Shown piece by piece: positions 8,030 through 16,312 of a DNA stretch of 49,307 nucleotides. The stretch comes from JABDGC01 sp964449835 (GTDB lineage Bacteria; Pseudomonadota; Gammaproteobacteria; DSM-16500): NCBI GenBank assembly GCA_964449835.1, contig CAYVBZ010000005.1:1-49307 (forward strand), written 5' to 3'. The notes below the pieces were generated by a model. That model worked only from the letters and a program-made list of their open reading frames with translations. It ran no database searches and was not told the origin of the DNA. Position 1 is the first letter of the stretch, and each line of letters begins with the position of its first letter. Made by a program: the position numbers and the translations under genes.

Positions 8030-9446
8030 CGGGCAGCTGTTCCAAGGTTTTTTGATCGGAAAAAAGAGCGCTGAGCTCTTCAATTTTCGCCGCCTGGTAT
8101 TGAAAGGCCAGGTTGTTTTTGAATTTTTCAATTAAAAGCGGAATGGCTTCTTCTCGTCTTTTCTGGTGTCCTAGCGGATATTCAATGGTGATTGGGTCTG
8201 TGGCGCTGCCGTCGTTGAAAAAGATACGCAGGCTATTGCCGATGGAGCGTTTTTCAGGATCAAGGTAGTCCTTCGAAAATTGTGGGTTTTCTTGAATTTG
8301 AATTTTGGACCGCAGCCAATCCAGGCGGGGATCTTGCGCAAAATGATTTTCATAATATTCCGCTTTCAACTGACCATAAAGGAGGGCGGCCGCGACCATG
8401 TATTGAATGCAATGGTCCCGGTCGGCGGGATTGTGCAGCGGCCCTGTTTTGCTAATAATTCTTAATGCGCTTTCCTGGGTGCTTAATTCAATTTTATCAA
8501 TAAGAGTCAACTTATCTTTAACTTGCGGGTAGAGGGCAAGCGCGCATTCAACGGCGGTTTGAGCATGGAACTCGGCCGGAAAGGCGACTTTGAAAAGAAT
8601 GTTTTCCATGACATAGGAGCCATAGGGGCGTGATCTTTTTAAGGGCTTGCCTCGCAGCGTCGCGTCGTAAAAGCCCCAGGTTTTTGCTGTTAAGGCACTG
8701 GGATAGCCCATTTCCCCGCGTTGAGTGAGCCAGGCCAACCAAACGCCGCGGCTGCTAGCGTCTCCTGCTGCCCAGGATTTCCGGGAGCCGGTATTGGGCG
8801 CATGACGATAGGTCCTCAAGCTTTGCCCGTCAATCCAGGCTTGAGAGAGCGTTTTAATCAGATCTTCTTGCGTCCCCCCCATAAGAGAAGAGGCGAGTGC
8901 GGCGGAGGCAATCTTGACGAGCAGGACATGGTCTATGCCCAGACGGTTAAAGCCATTTTCCAGGGCTAAAATGCCTTGAATTTCATAGGCCTTAATCATG
9001 GCGGTTAACAGGTCGTGCACGGTAAGGGGTTCTTTGTTTTGTAGCAGGCGCTGCTGAGATTGGAAATCCGCAACGGCCAAGATTGCGCCTAGGTTGTCGG
9101 AGGGATGGCCCCATTCGGCGGCGAGCCAAGTGTCATTGTAATCCAACCAGCGAACCAGGATGCCCAGATTAAAAGCGGCTTGAACAGGATCCAGAAGATA
9201 AGACGTTCCCGGCACGCGCGCGCCATGAGGAACTTTTGTGCCAGGAACGAGAGGGCCCAAAAGTTTAGTGCATTCTGGATATTGTAAGGCCAAGATCGCG
9301 CAGCCCAGCGCGTCCATGAGGCAATAGCGCGCCGTTGTGTAGGCGAGTTCGCTTGAGATTGCGGTATTGGCGACATAATCTGCAATGGCGACTAATTCTG
9401 CGTCGAAGGCAGGACGGATATTTTTATCGGAGGTCTGCATCAACAT
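7998..9446 (-). CDS. prpD: 2-methylcitrate dehydratase PrpD
   Basis: PrpD dehydrates 2-methylcitrate in the methylcitrate cycle, which oxidises propionyl-CoA to pyruvate and succinate. The 482-residue product agrees with the usual 480-485 and shows MmgE/PrpD family features, such as RYCLMDALGCAILAL near residue 50, WLDYNDTWLAAEWGHPSDN near 120, and YGSYVMENILFKVAFPAEFHAQTAVE in the middle. The start ATG at 9446 shares its A with the prpC stop (TAATG), so the two genes are translationally coupled; an internal ATG at 9440 is also possible. It is the last gene of the prpB-prpC-prpD operon. The 3' end overlaps cvpA by 32 bp in convergent orientation. Confidence 0.95.
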   Translation of the reverse strand: MLMQTSDKNIRPAFDAELVAIADYVANTAISSELAYTTARYCLMDALGCAILALQYPECTKLLGPLVPGTKVPHGARVPGTSYLLDPVQAAFNLGILVRWLDYNDTWLAAEWGHPSDNLGAILAVADFQSQQRLLQNKEPLTVHDLLTAMIKAYEIQGILALENGFNRLGIDHVLLVKIASAALASSLMGGTQEDLIKTLSQAWIDGQSLRTYRHAPNTGSRKSWAAGDASSRGVWLAWLTQRGEMGYPSALTAKTWGFYDATLRGKPLKRSRPYGSYVMENILFKVAFPAEFHAQTAVECALALYPQVKDKLTLIDKIELSTQESALRIISKTGPLHNPADRDHCIQYMVAAALLYGQLKAEYYENHFAQDPRLDWLRSKIQIQENPQFSKDYLDPEKRSIGNSLRIFFNDGSATDPITIEYPLGHQKRREEAIPLLIEKFKNNLAFQYQAAKIEELSALFSDQKTLEQLPVTVFVERFAE

Positions 9447-10570
9447 TAAGCGGCCCCTCTTTTTTCCAGCGGAACAAAGGCACGTTCAGCAGGGCCGACA
9501 TAATTCGCTTCAGGACGAATGAGACGGTTATTGGAGCGTTGCTCCAAAATATGTGCGCTCCAGCCTGTGATTCGGGAGATGACGAAGATGGGTGTAAATA
9601 AATAAGTGGGAATGCCGCAGAAATGATAAGTCGTCGCGCTATAAAAATCGAGATTGGGGAAGAGTTTTTTCTCCTGGCGCATGACTTTCTCAATGCGTTC
9701 GGAGACTGCAAATAAATAGCTGTCTTTCGCAGCGTAGGAAAGTTTTTGGGACCAGACTTTAATGAGGTCGGAGCGTGGATCAGAAAGCTTATAAACGCGA
9801 TGACCAAAACCCATGATTTTAGTTTTCCGAGTCAGCATTTCTTTGATTTTAGTCTCCGCTTCTTCCGGTGTGGTGAATTGTTGGATGAGTTCCATGGCGG
9901 CTTCGTTGGCCCCGCCGTGTAGTGGGCCGCGCAGCGTGCCAATGCCGGAAACAATGGCTGAATAGAAATCAGACTCGGTCGAGGTGGTCACGCGGGCGGC
10001 AAAAGTGGAGGCATTCAATTCATGTTCTGCGTAAAGAACCAGGGAAGCCTCAAAGGCACGGCGAAACTCGTCTGGGGGTTGTTGTTGATATAAAAGATAA
10101 AGAAAATAACCAGCCAGGGACTCTTCCAAGCTGTCTGTGTCGATGCGTTTGCCATCTTGGTGAAAGTGATACCAATAGAATAAGATGCTGGGCAAGCAAG
10201 CCAGCAAACGGTTGGCGACCTCAAGGGGCGGGTTTTCTGCTGTTTCTGGTTCCAACGTGCCCAACATCGAACAGCCTGTTCGGAGTACATCCATGGGATG
10301 GGCGGAGGCGGGGATGAGTTCAAGTGCACCTTTTAATGCGCTCGGTAGACTGCGTCCTTTGAAAAGTTTTTGGCGATAGGCCTTTAATTCATCCGCTGTG
10401 GGAAGTCTCCCGTAGAGCAAAAGATAGGCTACCTCTTCGAAGCTCGCTTTGAGTGCTAAGTCTTCTATGGAATAACCGCGGTAGGTCAGCCCGGCCCCTT
10501 CTTTTCCTACGGTACAAATTGCAGTATCCCCTACAATAACGCCTTCTAGACCGCTGGGTTTTGTCATCAT
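9446..10570 (-). CDS. prpC: 2-methylcitrate synthase PrpC
   Basis: PrpC condenses propionyl-CoA with oxaloacetate to 2-methylcitrate. The 374-residue protein is a type II citrate-synthase-fold enzyme of the usual PrpC length. Catalytic motifs visible are LRGPLHGGANEAAM (the first active-site His), MGFGHRVYK (the second His) and the Asp-bearing NLDFYSATTYHFCGIP region. The C-terminal ARG-rich substrate segment reads RSNNRLIRPEANYVGP. It starts two codons from a second ATG (MMTKP), so the start may be 10570 or 10567. It lies directly between prpB (2 bp upstream) and prpD (1-bp overlap). Citrate synthase itself is not in the window, but the gene context makes PrpC much more likely than GltA. Confidence 0.95.
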   Translation of the reverse strand: MMTKPSGLEGVIVGDTAICTVGKEGAGLTYRGYSIEDLALKASFEEVAYLLLYGRLPTADELKAYRQKLFKGRSLPSALKGALELIPASAHPMDVLRTGCSMLGTLEPETAENPPLEVANRLLACLPSILFYWYHFHQDGKRIDTDSLEESLAGYFLYLLYQQQPPDEFRRAFEASLVLYAEHELNASTFAARVTTSTESDFYSAIVSGIGTLRGPLHGGANEAAMELIQQFTTPEEAETKIKEMLTRKTKIMGFGHRVYKLSDPRSDLIKVWSQKLSYAAKDSYLFAVSERIEKVMRQEKKLFPNLDFYSATTYHFCGIPTYLFTPIFVISRITGWSAHILEQRSNNRLIRPEANYVGPAERAFVPLEKRGAA

Positions 10571-10572
10571 AC

Positions 10573-11451
10573 TTATTTTCCTTGGTTCAGTTTGTCCAAA
10601 AAGTTTTCGTAACGATAATAGTCTAAAATTTCATATAACTCTTCCCGAGTTTGCATTTGGGGAAGGAGGGACTTTTGGCTGCCTTGTTCCCGCAGGGTGC
10701 GAAACAGGTTTAGGGCGGCTTGGCTCATGGCGCGGAAGGCGCTCAGCGGGTAAAGCACTAGTCGAACGCCGACTTGGGCTAATTCTTGGGTTGTGAATAA
10801 AGGACTTACGCCAAACTCAGTCATATTGGCAAGTAGGGGCACTTTGATGGCTTTTGTTACAGCGCGATACTCTTCCAGAGATTTTGCGCCTTCGAGAAAG
10901 ACCATTTCAGCCCCGGCCGCAACATAGGCGCTTAAGCGCTCAATGGTTTTTTCAAGGCCTTCGTTAGCGAGGGCATCGCTGCGTGCCATGATCACGAAGC
11001 TAGGGTCAAATTTGGCGTCCATGGCCGCTTTGATACGGTCAACCATTTCCTGGGTTTCAACCACGGCCTTGCCTGGGCGGTGGCCGCAGCGCTTGGCTTG
11101 GACCTGGTCTTCGATATGGACCGCGGCAACGCCGGCGCGAATCATTTCTTTGACAGCGCGCTCAATGCTAAAAGCCTGCCCCCAACCTGTATCAATATCA
11201 ACCAGGAGGGGAAGTTCAGTGGCAGCTGTGACGCGCCGGGCATCTTCCAGGACGTCGCCAAGCTGTGTTAAGGCCAGGTCAGGCAGACCTAAGGAAATAT
11301 TGGCGACCCCTGCGCCAGACAGATAAAGGGCCTGAAATCCACAGTGCTCAGCCAAAAGAGCGGTATAGGCATTGGGCGTCCCGATGATTTGGAGAGGGTT
11401 TTCACGTGAAAGCGCTTCCCGGAAGCGAGTTCCTGCGCTGATTTGTTTCAT
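10573..11451 (-). CDS. prpB: 2-methylisocitrate lyase PrpB
   Basis: PrpB cleaves 2-methylisocitrate to pyruvate and succinate, the last step of the methylcitrate cycle. The isocitrate-lyase/PEP-mutase barrel is clear, with DIDTGWGQAFSIERAVKE (metal-binding Asp) and the catalytic-loop motif QAKRCGHRPGK. The reading frame is open up to 11721, but the ATG at 11451 is the natural start. It gives 292 residues (family about 295), begins MKQISAGTRFREAL as relatives do, and has AAGGAG about 10 bp before it. The extra 90 codons would overlap serC. It is the first gene of prpBCD. No prpR-type regulator, acnD or prpF is present nearby. Confidence 0.95.
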   Translation of the reverse strand: MKQISAGTRFREALSRENPLQIIGTPNAYTALLAEHCGFQALYLSGAGVANISLGLPDLALTQLGDVLEDARRVTAATELPLLVDIDTGWGQAFSIERAVKEMIRAGVAAVHIEDQVQAKRCGHRPGKAVVETQEMVDRIKAAMDAKFDPSFVIMARSDALANEGLEKTIERLSAYVAAGAEMVFLEGAKSLEEYRAVTKAIKVPLLANMTEFGVSPLFTTQELAQVGVRLVLYPLSAFRAMSQAALNLFRTLREQGSQKSLLPQMQTREELYEILDYYRYENFLDKLNQGK

Positions 11452-11488
11452 CCTAAAGGCTCCTTGCAGTCGAGGGGGGAACGGCATT

Positions 11489-11494
11489 ATTATA
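11489..11494 (-). promoter_or_regulatory. Candidate -10 box of the prpBCD operon
   Basis: Read on the minus strand, a perfect TATAAT lies here, giving a predicted start near 11482 and a leader of about 31 nt before prpB. There is no good -35 hexamer at 16-18 bp (TTGTCC lies only 13 bp upstream), so an activator may be needed. The same short gap of 129 bp must also carry the serC promoter. Confidence 0.4.
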
Positions 11495-11580
11495 TCTTTA
11501 ATTAAAGGGACAATCCTATCATGAATATTGATTTGGAACCTCAGCGGAGTATTAAGAAACTTTGTGAGAGCGAGAAACTT

Positions 11581-12672
11581 ATGAGTCGTGTTTATAACTT
11601 TAGTGCGGGCCCTGCAATGCTGCCGGAAGAAGTCTTGCGGCAAGCACAAGCGGAAATGTTGGATTGGCATGGCTTGGGAATGTCCATTATGGAATTGGGG
11701 CATCGTGGGCCAGAGTTTCAAGCTCTTTTAGAGCAAATCGAGGCGGATTTTCGTGAGGTTTTAAATATCCCTTCCAATTATCAGGTTCTCTTTGTTGCCG
11801 GCGGCGCATCAGCGCAGTTTTCAATGGTGCCGCTTAATTTGTTGAGCGAGCAAAATAAAAAAGCGGATTATATTGAAACTGGGATTTGGTCCCATAAGGC
11901 TGTTGTTGAAGCCAAACGCTACGGCCAAATTAATCTGGCAGGGCAGACCATTACGACTGATGGCATTCATCGTGTGCCTTTGCAAAAAGAATGGCGCTTA
12001 ACACCGGATGCCGCTTATGTTCATTATACGCCGAATGAAACAGTCGACGGGCTGGAGTTTCATTGGGTGCCTCAGGTTGGCGCAGTCCCCTTGGTCGCTG
12101 ACATGACTTCCTCCATTCTTTCCCATCCAATTGATGTCAATCAATATGGTCTGATTTATGCCGGTGCCCAGAAAAATGTGGGACAAGCCGGTATTACTGT
12201 TGTGATTGTGCGGGAAGACTTAATCAAGGAACCTTTATCTTTTACGCCCATCCTTTACAGTTACAAGGCCCATATGGAATATAAGTCCTGCTATAACACA
12301 CCACCCACCTATGCCATCTATTTTGCAGGTTTAGTCATAAACTGGGTCAAGAGCCAGGGCGGCCTGAAGGTGATTGGTGAGCGCAATCTGCGCAAGGCCA
12401 AGAAGCTGTATGACTGTATTGATCGTCATCCTGAGTTTTACGTGAATAAAATCGCGCCGGATTGCCGCGCGATCATGAATGTGGTTTTTAGCTTGCGCCG
12501 TGAAGAGTTGACGGAAGAGTTTCTCAATGAAGCGAACCTTGCCGGTTTGGCCAATTTACGCGGCCACCGCGCCGCTGGCGGCTGCCGTGCCAGCATTTAT
12601 AATGCAATGCCAGAAGCAGGTGTGGATCGTTTAATTGAATTCATGACGGATTTTGCAAAAAGAAAGGCTTAG
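11581..12672 (+). CDS. serC: Phosphoserine aminotransferase SerC
   Basis: SerC converts 3-phosphohydroxypyruvate to phosphoserine in serine synthesis and also acts in the pyridoxal-phosphate pathway. The sequence begins MSRVYNFSAGPAMLPEEVL, the family hallmark, and contains the PLP lysine in YAGAQKNVGQAG. Length from 11581 is 363 residues, equal to typical SerC (about 360). The frame stays open to an ATG at 11521, but that would add 20 residues not found in relatives; I therefore chose 11581, although its ribosome site (GAGAG) is weak. The gene is divergent from prpB and followed by the oppositely oriented phhB 23 bp downstream. Confidence 0.95.
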   Translation: MSRVYNFSAGPAMLPEEVLRQAQAEMLDWHGLGMSIMELGHRGPEFQALLEQIEADFREVLNIPSNYQVLFVAGGASAQFSMVPLNLLSEQNKKADYIETGIWSHKAVVEAKRYGQINLAGQTITTDGIHRVPLQKEWRLTPDAAYVHYTPNETVDGLEFHWVPQVGAVPLVADMTSSILSHPIDVNQYGLIYAGAQKNVGQAGITVVIVREDLIKEPLSFTPILYSYKAHMEYKSCYNTPPTYAIYFAGLVINWVKSQGGLKVIGERNLRKAKKLYDCIDRHPEFYVNKIAPDCRAIMNVVFSLRREELTEEFLNEANLAGLANLRGHRAAGGCRASIYNAMPEAGVDRLIEFMTDFAKRKA

Positions 12673-12695
12673 AAAAATCCCCTTCCTGCTACCTG

Positions 12696-13061
12696 CTATT
12701 TCAACGCACACTGCGTTGTCACAACAGGTTCATTCAACTCCTCCACCTTATGCGCACAAATAAAATCATTCTCAGTCAAGCCGTCTGCCGCATGCGTTGT
12801 GTATTCCACTTTGCAATGATTATACCCAACCTCAAGGTCCGGATGATGGTTTTCCCGATGCGCCATCCAAGCAATGGCATTGACAAAGGCCATCGTTTGG
12901 TAGTAATTCTTAAACTTAAAGTCCTTAAAGATTTTTTTAGCGTCTCCGCTGACCTGCCACGCCATCCCCAGTTGTTTTAAGTTCTTTTTAATTTCTTCTT
13001 GCAGAAGGGGAGGAACGCCTCCTTCGCAGGGAAGACAGTGTTTATTGCTCAATTTTTCCAT
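12696..13061 (-). CDS. phhB: Pterin-4a-carbinolamine dehydratase
   Basis: This 121-residue protein recycles the 4a-hydroxytetrahydrobiopterin made by phenylalanine hydroxylase. The family motif is plain: MAHRENHHPDLEVGYNHCKV carries the catalytic His-His-Pro-Asp and third His, followed by the characteristic HAADGLTENDF. The N-terminus has the CEGGVPPL sequence typical of the family. No phenylalanine hydroxylase gene is in the window. The start lies only 26 bp from the first pilin gene on the other strand, so the promoters of the two must reach into each other's coding sequence. Confidence 0.95.
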   Translation of the reverse strand: MEKLSNKHCLPCEGGVPPLLQEEIKKNLKQLGMAWQVSGDAKKIFKDFKFKNYYQTMAFVNAIAWMAHRENHHPDLEVGYNHCKVEYTTHAADGLTENDFICAHKVEELNEPVVTTQCALK

Positions 13062-13087
13062 TCTATTGTCCTTTCGAGATCGTGAAT

Positions 13088-13447
13088 ATGGCCCTTAGTG
13101 TAACATCCGGTTTGACCTTATTTGAAGTCCTCGTTAGCATGCTGCTGCTTTCTCTTTTGCTTTTAGGGCTCGAGGGAATGACGCTTTCAGCTTTCTCTTT
13201 GAATCAAAAGGCATATTATGCTGCTTTAGCAGAGCAGCAGCTTTATAACATGGAAGAAAGGCTACGCCTGATTGGGTCTTTCGAGGAGAAGCTAGATCAA
13301 CAGCTAGAGCTTTGGAACGAGGAGAATAAAAGACTGCTCCCTCAAGGTTGGGGGTGGTTAGACGGGCATTATCCAGAGTATAGCCTTACCCTTTCCTGGG
13401 GGAAAAAAGAAAAACAAAACTGCCTTAGCGAGCGTATTATTTTATGA
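13088..13447 (+). CDS. Type IV pilus minor prepilin, PilV-like
   Basis: The product has a short leader ending in Gly followed by LTLFEVLVSMLLLSLLLLG, a type IV prepilin processing site (cleavage after Gly, Glu at +5) with the hydrophobic alpha-1 helix. The rest is a short globular part with one Cys near the end. Size and first place in a three-pilin operon fit PilV. The start is either GTG 13082 or ATG 13088; I prefer the ATG, which gives an 8-residue leader. The stop overlaps the next start by 4 bp (ATGA), so the three pilin genes are coupled. Minor pilins prime pilus assembly; the major pilin, PilY1 and FimT are not in the window. Confidence 0.8.
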   Translation: MALSVTSGLTLFEVLVSMLLLSLLLLGLEGMTLSAFSLNQKAYYAALAEQQLYNMEERLRLIGSFEEKLDQQLELWNEENKRLLPQGWGWLDGHYPEYSLTLSWGKKEKQNCLSERIIL

Positions 13448-14190
13448 GAGGCGCTACTTTAATTGAGCTTCTTTTAAGTCTTAGCTTGAGTCTATTGCTT
13501 TTAGGTCTGCTGTCGATCGTGTATTTAACAACGCAGAAAGAGATAACAGCGCAAAATACTTTGACTGTTTTGCATGAGCATGCCTTCTTTGTCGTACAAA
13601 AATTGAAATTCGACATTCAAAGGGCCGGCTTTATCGGTTGTCCGCTCTTTACAGCAGATTTTCCGTTGGGGAATAGAACAAGATACTTTTTAAGCCCAAA
13701 AAATAAAATCGAGGTCCAGCAGGATGCTCGGCTCTCTTCTGTGATGACCGTTCGATATCGCAGCGTGGAGGTTGCTTTTTTGCGAGTAGACCAGCGTCAG
13801 TCTTCACTTTTGGAGCTGTCTTCGGGACTGCGGGTTGTTCCAGGAGAGCTCTTGCTGATTTCAGACTGTCGGCAGGCGGACCTGTTTGAGGTGGAAACAG
13901 TGAGCAGCCATGGAGAAGGACAAACAATCACCACGCATCAGCCTTTGCGTTACCGCTATTTTAAGGGCGCGGAAATTGGACGTTTTGAGATTAATACTTA
14001 TTCAGTGGAGCGGACAGGGTTTTATCAGACAGATGTCGAGGGGCATAAAATACGGTTGATTGAAGGTATTGAAAAGATGAAAACGCGAATCGTTGGGGAG
14101 CTTAATGCGATTGAAGGGGAGGTGGAAGTGAGGGAAAAAGAGTTGCGCAAAACGGAAGTTTTTTTTGTTGGTTTAAGGAAACCCAAATGA
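13444..14190 (+). CDS. Type IV pilus minor prepilin, PilW-like
   Basis: The N-terminus MRGATLIELLLSLSLSLLLLG is a prepilin signal with a very short leader (cleavage expected after Gly3, leaving Ala at +1 and Glu at +5). The 248-residue length and the following QKLKFDIQRAGFIGCP stretch, typical of PilW proteins (xxDIRxAGYxGC), support the call. Two cysteines at about 60 and 138 could form the pilin disulfide. The start overlaps the upstream pilin stop by 4 bp and its own stop overlaps the next start by 4 bp. The upstream pilin lacks a strong ribosome site, so coupling probably matters. Confidence 0.8.
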   Translation: MRGATLIELLLSLSLSLLLLGLLSIVYLTTQKEITAQNTLTVLHEHAFFVVQKLKFDIQRAGFIGCPLFTADFPLGNRTRYFLSPKNKIEVQQDARLSSVMTVRYRSVEVAFLRVDQRQSSLLELSSGLRVVPGELLLISDCRQADLFEVETVSSHGEGQTITTHQPLRYRYFKGAEIGRFEINTYSVERTGFYQTDVEGHKIRLIEGIEKMKTRIVGELNAIEGEVEVREKELRKTEVFFVGLRKPK

Positions 14191-14693
14191 AACTTCAGTC
14201 AGGTTTTGCGCTCATATCCATTTTAATCCTAATGCAAGTTTCTGCTTTGTTAAGCCTAAGCGTCATGAGTCAGGGCATTTTAGCGCAAAAAATAGTCTCA
14301 GATCAGCGAACAAAGCGACAACTCTTGAATGAGGCTGAGCGCTTCATTTTTGAACTTTCTTTCCGCTTGAGACAAATCCCGTCGGCATGTCTTATTCCAA
14401 GGCAGGCCGCGCAGGAATTACAAGCCTTCCCTCGGAATTGGTGGCTGAAGCATGCTTGTTTTGAGGAGACTTCCTTGACTCAAAGATACTATGTGGTTGA
14501 AGCCTTGGGCAAGGACCCTTGCGTACAAGCGGCCTATTACCGGCTCACCGTGCTCCTCATGAAGGCGAGCGACACAAGAATGAAGGTCATGCTGCAAAGC
14601 ACTGCGGCAATTCAAGCGCCGAGTTCAGAGCATTGTGATCGGAGGCCGCATTCGGTAGACTGGGGGCCGCAATCTTGGCAGGAACTCATATAA
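14187..14693 (+). CDS. Type IV pilus minor pilin, PilX-like
   Basis: The N-terminus MKLQSGFALISILILMQVSALLSLS resembles PilX, whose processing site is xxxGFALI/V and lacks the Glu at +5 that other pilins carry. The 168-residue product has four cysteines in the globular part (about residues 71, 91, 111 and 152). It is the third gene of the overlapping pilin operon, and the order PilV-PilW-PilX agrees with other gammaproteobacteria. The next gene (short-chain dehydrogenase) starts 23 bp after the stop and is not an obvious pilus gene. Confidence 0.75.
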   Translation: MKLQSGFALISILILMQVSALLSLSVMSQGILAQKIVSDQRTKRQLLNEAERFIFELSFRLRQIPSACLIPRQAAQELQAFPRNWWLKHACFEETSLTQRYYVVEALGKDPCVQAAYYRLTVLLMKASDTRMKVMLQSTAAIQAPSSEHCDRRPHSVDWGPQSWQELI

Positions 14694-14716
14694 CCGTAAA
14701 TAGCAGGAGACCTAAA

Positions 14717-15541
14717 ATGTCAAAGTTAAAAGATAAGGTAATTTTTATTACAGGCGCAAGTCGTGGAATTGGACGGGAAATTGCCTTACGTTGTGCGCGG
14801 GATGGCGCCAAAATCGTTTTGGCGGCTAAAACGGCGGAACAGCATCCTACGCTGGAAGGAACCATCTTTACCGTTGCAAAAGAAGTGGAAAAAGCCGGCG
14901 GCGTTGCTTTGCCGCTCCAGGTTGATGTGCGTCAAGATGAAATGGTCCAGGCGGCCGTGGCCAAAGCCGTCGAAACTTTTGGCGGCCTAGATTGCTTAGT
15001 GAATAATGCCTCTGCGATCTTTATTGCACCAACGCTGAAGACGCCGATGAAACGCTATGATCTTATTGCTTCCGTCAATGCGCGGGCGACCTTTTTATGT
15101 TCGCAGACCTGTATCCCGCATTTGCAAAAAGCAAAGAACCCACACATTTTAAATCTGTCCCCACCACTCAATATGAAACCCAAATGGTTTAAAGATTATT
15201 TGGCCTATACGATGTCAAAATATGGCATGAGCATGTGCACACTGGGCATGTCCGAAGAGTTTAAAGCAGCGGGGATTGCTGTGAACTCTCTATGGCCGAA
15301 AACGACCATTGCAACGGCAGCTGTTGAAGTGAATTTTCCGAAGGAAGTGTACCAAGCCAGCCGCAAACCTAGCATTATGGCGGATGCTGCCTACGAAATT
15401 TTAACCAGCGATAGCCGTGCTGCGACGGGACAGTTTTATATTGACGAGGAACTGCTGCGGTCGCGGGGGGTGAGTGATTTTAGTGTGTATGCTTTAAATC
15501 CAAGCATGCCGCTGTTTCCGGATGTGTTTGTAGATGCTTGA
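14717..15541 (+). CDS. Short-chain dehydrogenase/reductase, HSDL2-like
   Basis: An NAD(P)-dependent Rossmann-fold oxidoreductase of the SDR superfamily. Visible motifs are the cofactor glycine motif TGASRGIGR near the N-terminus, NNAS at about residue 95, and the catalytic YTMSK (YxxxK) preceded by LNLSPP carrying the catalytic Ser. The PPLNMKPKWFKDYLAY segment and the C-terminal ADAAYEIL...TGQFYIDEELL pattern resemble the hydroxysteroid dehydrogenase-like protein 2 group; the substrate is unknown. The frame is open from 14675, but ATG 14717 is preceded by a strong AGGAGA at 14705-14710 and gives the normal 274-275 residues. Confidence 0.88.
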   Translation: MSKLKDKVIFITGASRGIGREIALRCARDGAKIVLAAKTAEQHPTLEGTIFTVAKEVEKAGGVALPLQVDVRQDEMVQAAVAKAVETFGGLDCLVNNASAIFIAPTLKTPMKRYDLIASVNARATFLCSQTCIPHLQKAKNPHILNLSPPLNMKPKWFKDYLAYTMSKYGMSMCTLGMSEEFKAAGIAVNSLWPKTTIATAAVEVNFPKEVYQASRKPSIMADAAYEILTSDSRAATGQFYIDEELLRSRGVSDFSVYALNPSMPLFPDVFVDA

Positions 15542-15553
15542 AGTTTGGGGCCG

Positions 15554-15602
15554 CCCAACTCTAACCTTCCTCCCCTTCATTGCGGGAAGGGTTAGGGGTG
15601 GG
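15554..15602. repeat. Dispersed intergenic palindrome (CCCTAACC/GGTTAGGG type)
   Basis: The left arm CCCAACTCTAACCTTCC (15554-15570) and right arm GGAAGGGTTAGGGGTGGG (15585-15602) form an imperfect hairpin between the convergent SDR and small membrane protein genes. Similar arms occur at 45718-45775, and a related single arm at about 34160-34185. It may serve as a bidirectional transcription end. Confidence 0.55.
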
Positions 15603-15610
15603 AGGTAAAT

Positions 15611-15808
15611 TTAACGCTTGCTTGCCCTTGCAAAAAACATCCACAGCGCAAGCAATCCCGCTACAACAAAGCCCACTAAGCTCAAAGACAGTGGAATATT
15701 CGTGCCTCCGACCACAATCTCAAGCGAAAAATAGTAGCGGACTAGATGTAGGATGGCGACCAGAGCAAAAATGAGGCCAGCGACAAGTAACGCCTTGTTT
15801 TTATCCAT
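15611..15808 (-). CDS. Small two-segment membrane protein, unknown function
   Basis: A 65-residue product with two hydrophobic segments, at about 6-24 and 40-60, and a basic C-terminus (ARASKR). I do not recognise it. Its reality is supported by a strong ribosome site: on the minus strand GGAGG lies 7 bp before the ATG at 15808. It stands just beside the left copy of the 320-bp direct repeat. Before the insertion it would have been the first gene downstream of the AddA-like gene in the same direction, so it may once have been the last gene of that operon. Confidence 0.6.
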   Translation of the reverse strand: MDKNKALLVAGLIFALVAILHLVRYYFSLEIVVGGTNIPLSLSLVGFVVAGLLALWMFFARASKR

Positions 15809-15825
15809 GAAAAACCTCCATTTCC

Positions 15826-16145
15826 ATTCTGCGACTGATTATAGCAATTAGCTTAGCATTGATAGAAATGGAGTGCCATTCATTTCAAGAATACTCGCAC
15901 CAAGCGGGAACCAGCGGGAAATAAAGGCCCAATTGAATAGGCCGCGAATCCAGCAAGGTCAGCGCTTGCTGATAAGCGCGCATTTGCTCAGCGTATTTGG
16001 ATTTTTCTTCTTGTAAAAAAGAGGACAAACTTTGTAGGTCCGGTACAGTTGTTTTGTAGTCAATGATCCAGCGCTGCCCCTTTTCGTCAATAAAGGTCCT
16101 GTCGATGACCAGTGTTTTAATTTCCCCATGAATGAGGGCTGTTAA
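15826..16145. repeat. 320-bp direct repeat, left copy
   Basis: Base-for-base identical over 320 bp with 18135-18454 at a constant offset of 2309 bp (I found no mismatch or indel on reading both). The flanks differ at once on both sides (C versus G before; T versus A after). The repeat contains the last 87 codons of the AddA-like gene plus about 60 bp of its downstream sequence. Together the two copies bracket the radical-SAM/peptide cassette. Identity implies that the duplication is recent or kept uniform by recombination. Confidence 0.97.
15885..16145 (-). pseudogene. Detached 3' fragment of the AddA-like gene
   Basis: This minus-strand stretch encodes the same last 87 codons and stop as the intact gene at 18194-21574, as part of the exact 320-bp repeat. 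Upstream of 16145 the frame immediately meets two TAA stops within the cassette, and no start codon or ribosome site precedes it, so it is not expected to be translated. It is a by-product of the insertion. Confidence 0.9.
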
Positions 16146-16220
16146 TCGGAAGGTTTATTATTTCCCTTTGTGCTCGTTGAAAAATCCGGCAGTTATCAAA
16201 AATGCTTTTCGGTCAAAACC

Positions 16221-16261
16221 CCGCCCTTTAGGGCGGCAGGAGCGCCGCCAGCGAAGCTGGC
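16221..16261. mobile_element. Hairpins resembling an IS200/IS605-type element end (remnant)
   Basis: Two adjacent perfect hairpins lie close to the left edge of the insertion: CCGCCC-TTTA-GGGCGG at 16221-16236 and GCCAGC-GAA-GCTGGC at 16247-16261. The string AAAACCCCGCCCTTTAGGG resembles the GC-rich hairpin commonly found just after tnpB genes of IS200/IS605-family elements. No TnpA or TnpB reading frame is present. The call is by resemblance only; these could also be structured leader RNA of the peptide gene. Confidence 0.35.
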
Positions 16262-16312
16262 ATCAATGGCACGGGGAAGGGAGGGGTGCAAACCCATTCC
16301 TGACCTAAATTG

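Noticed and set aside
11452..11721. 90-codon N-terminal extension of prpB
   Set aside because: It overlaps serC and its promoter, has no relatives, and the ATG at 11451 has a good ribosome site and gives the family length.
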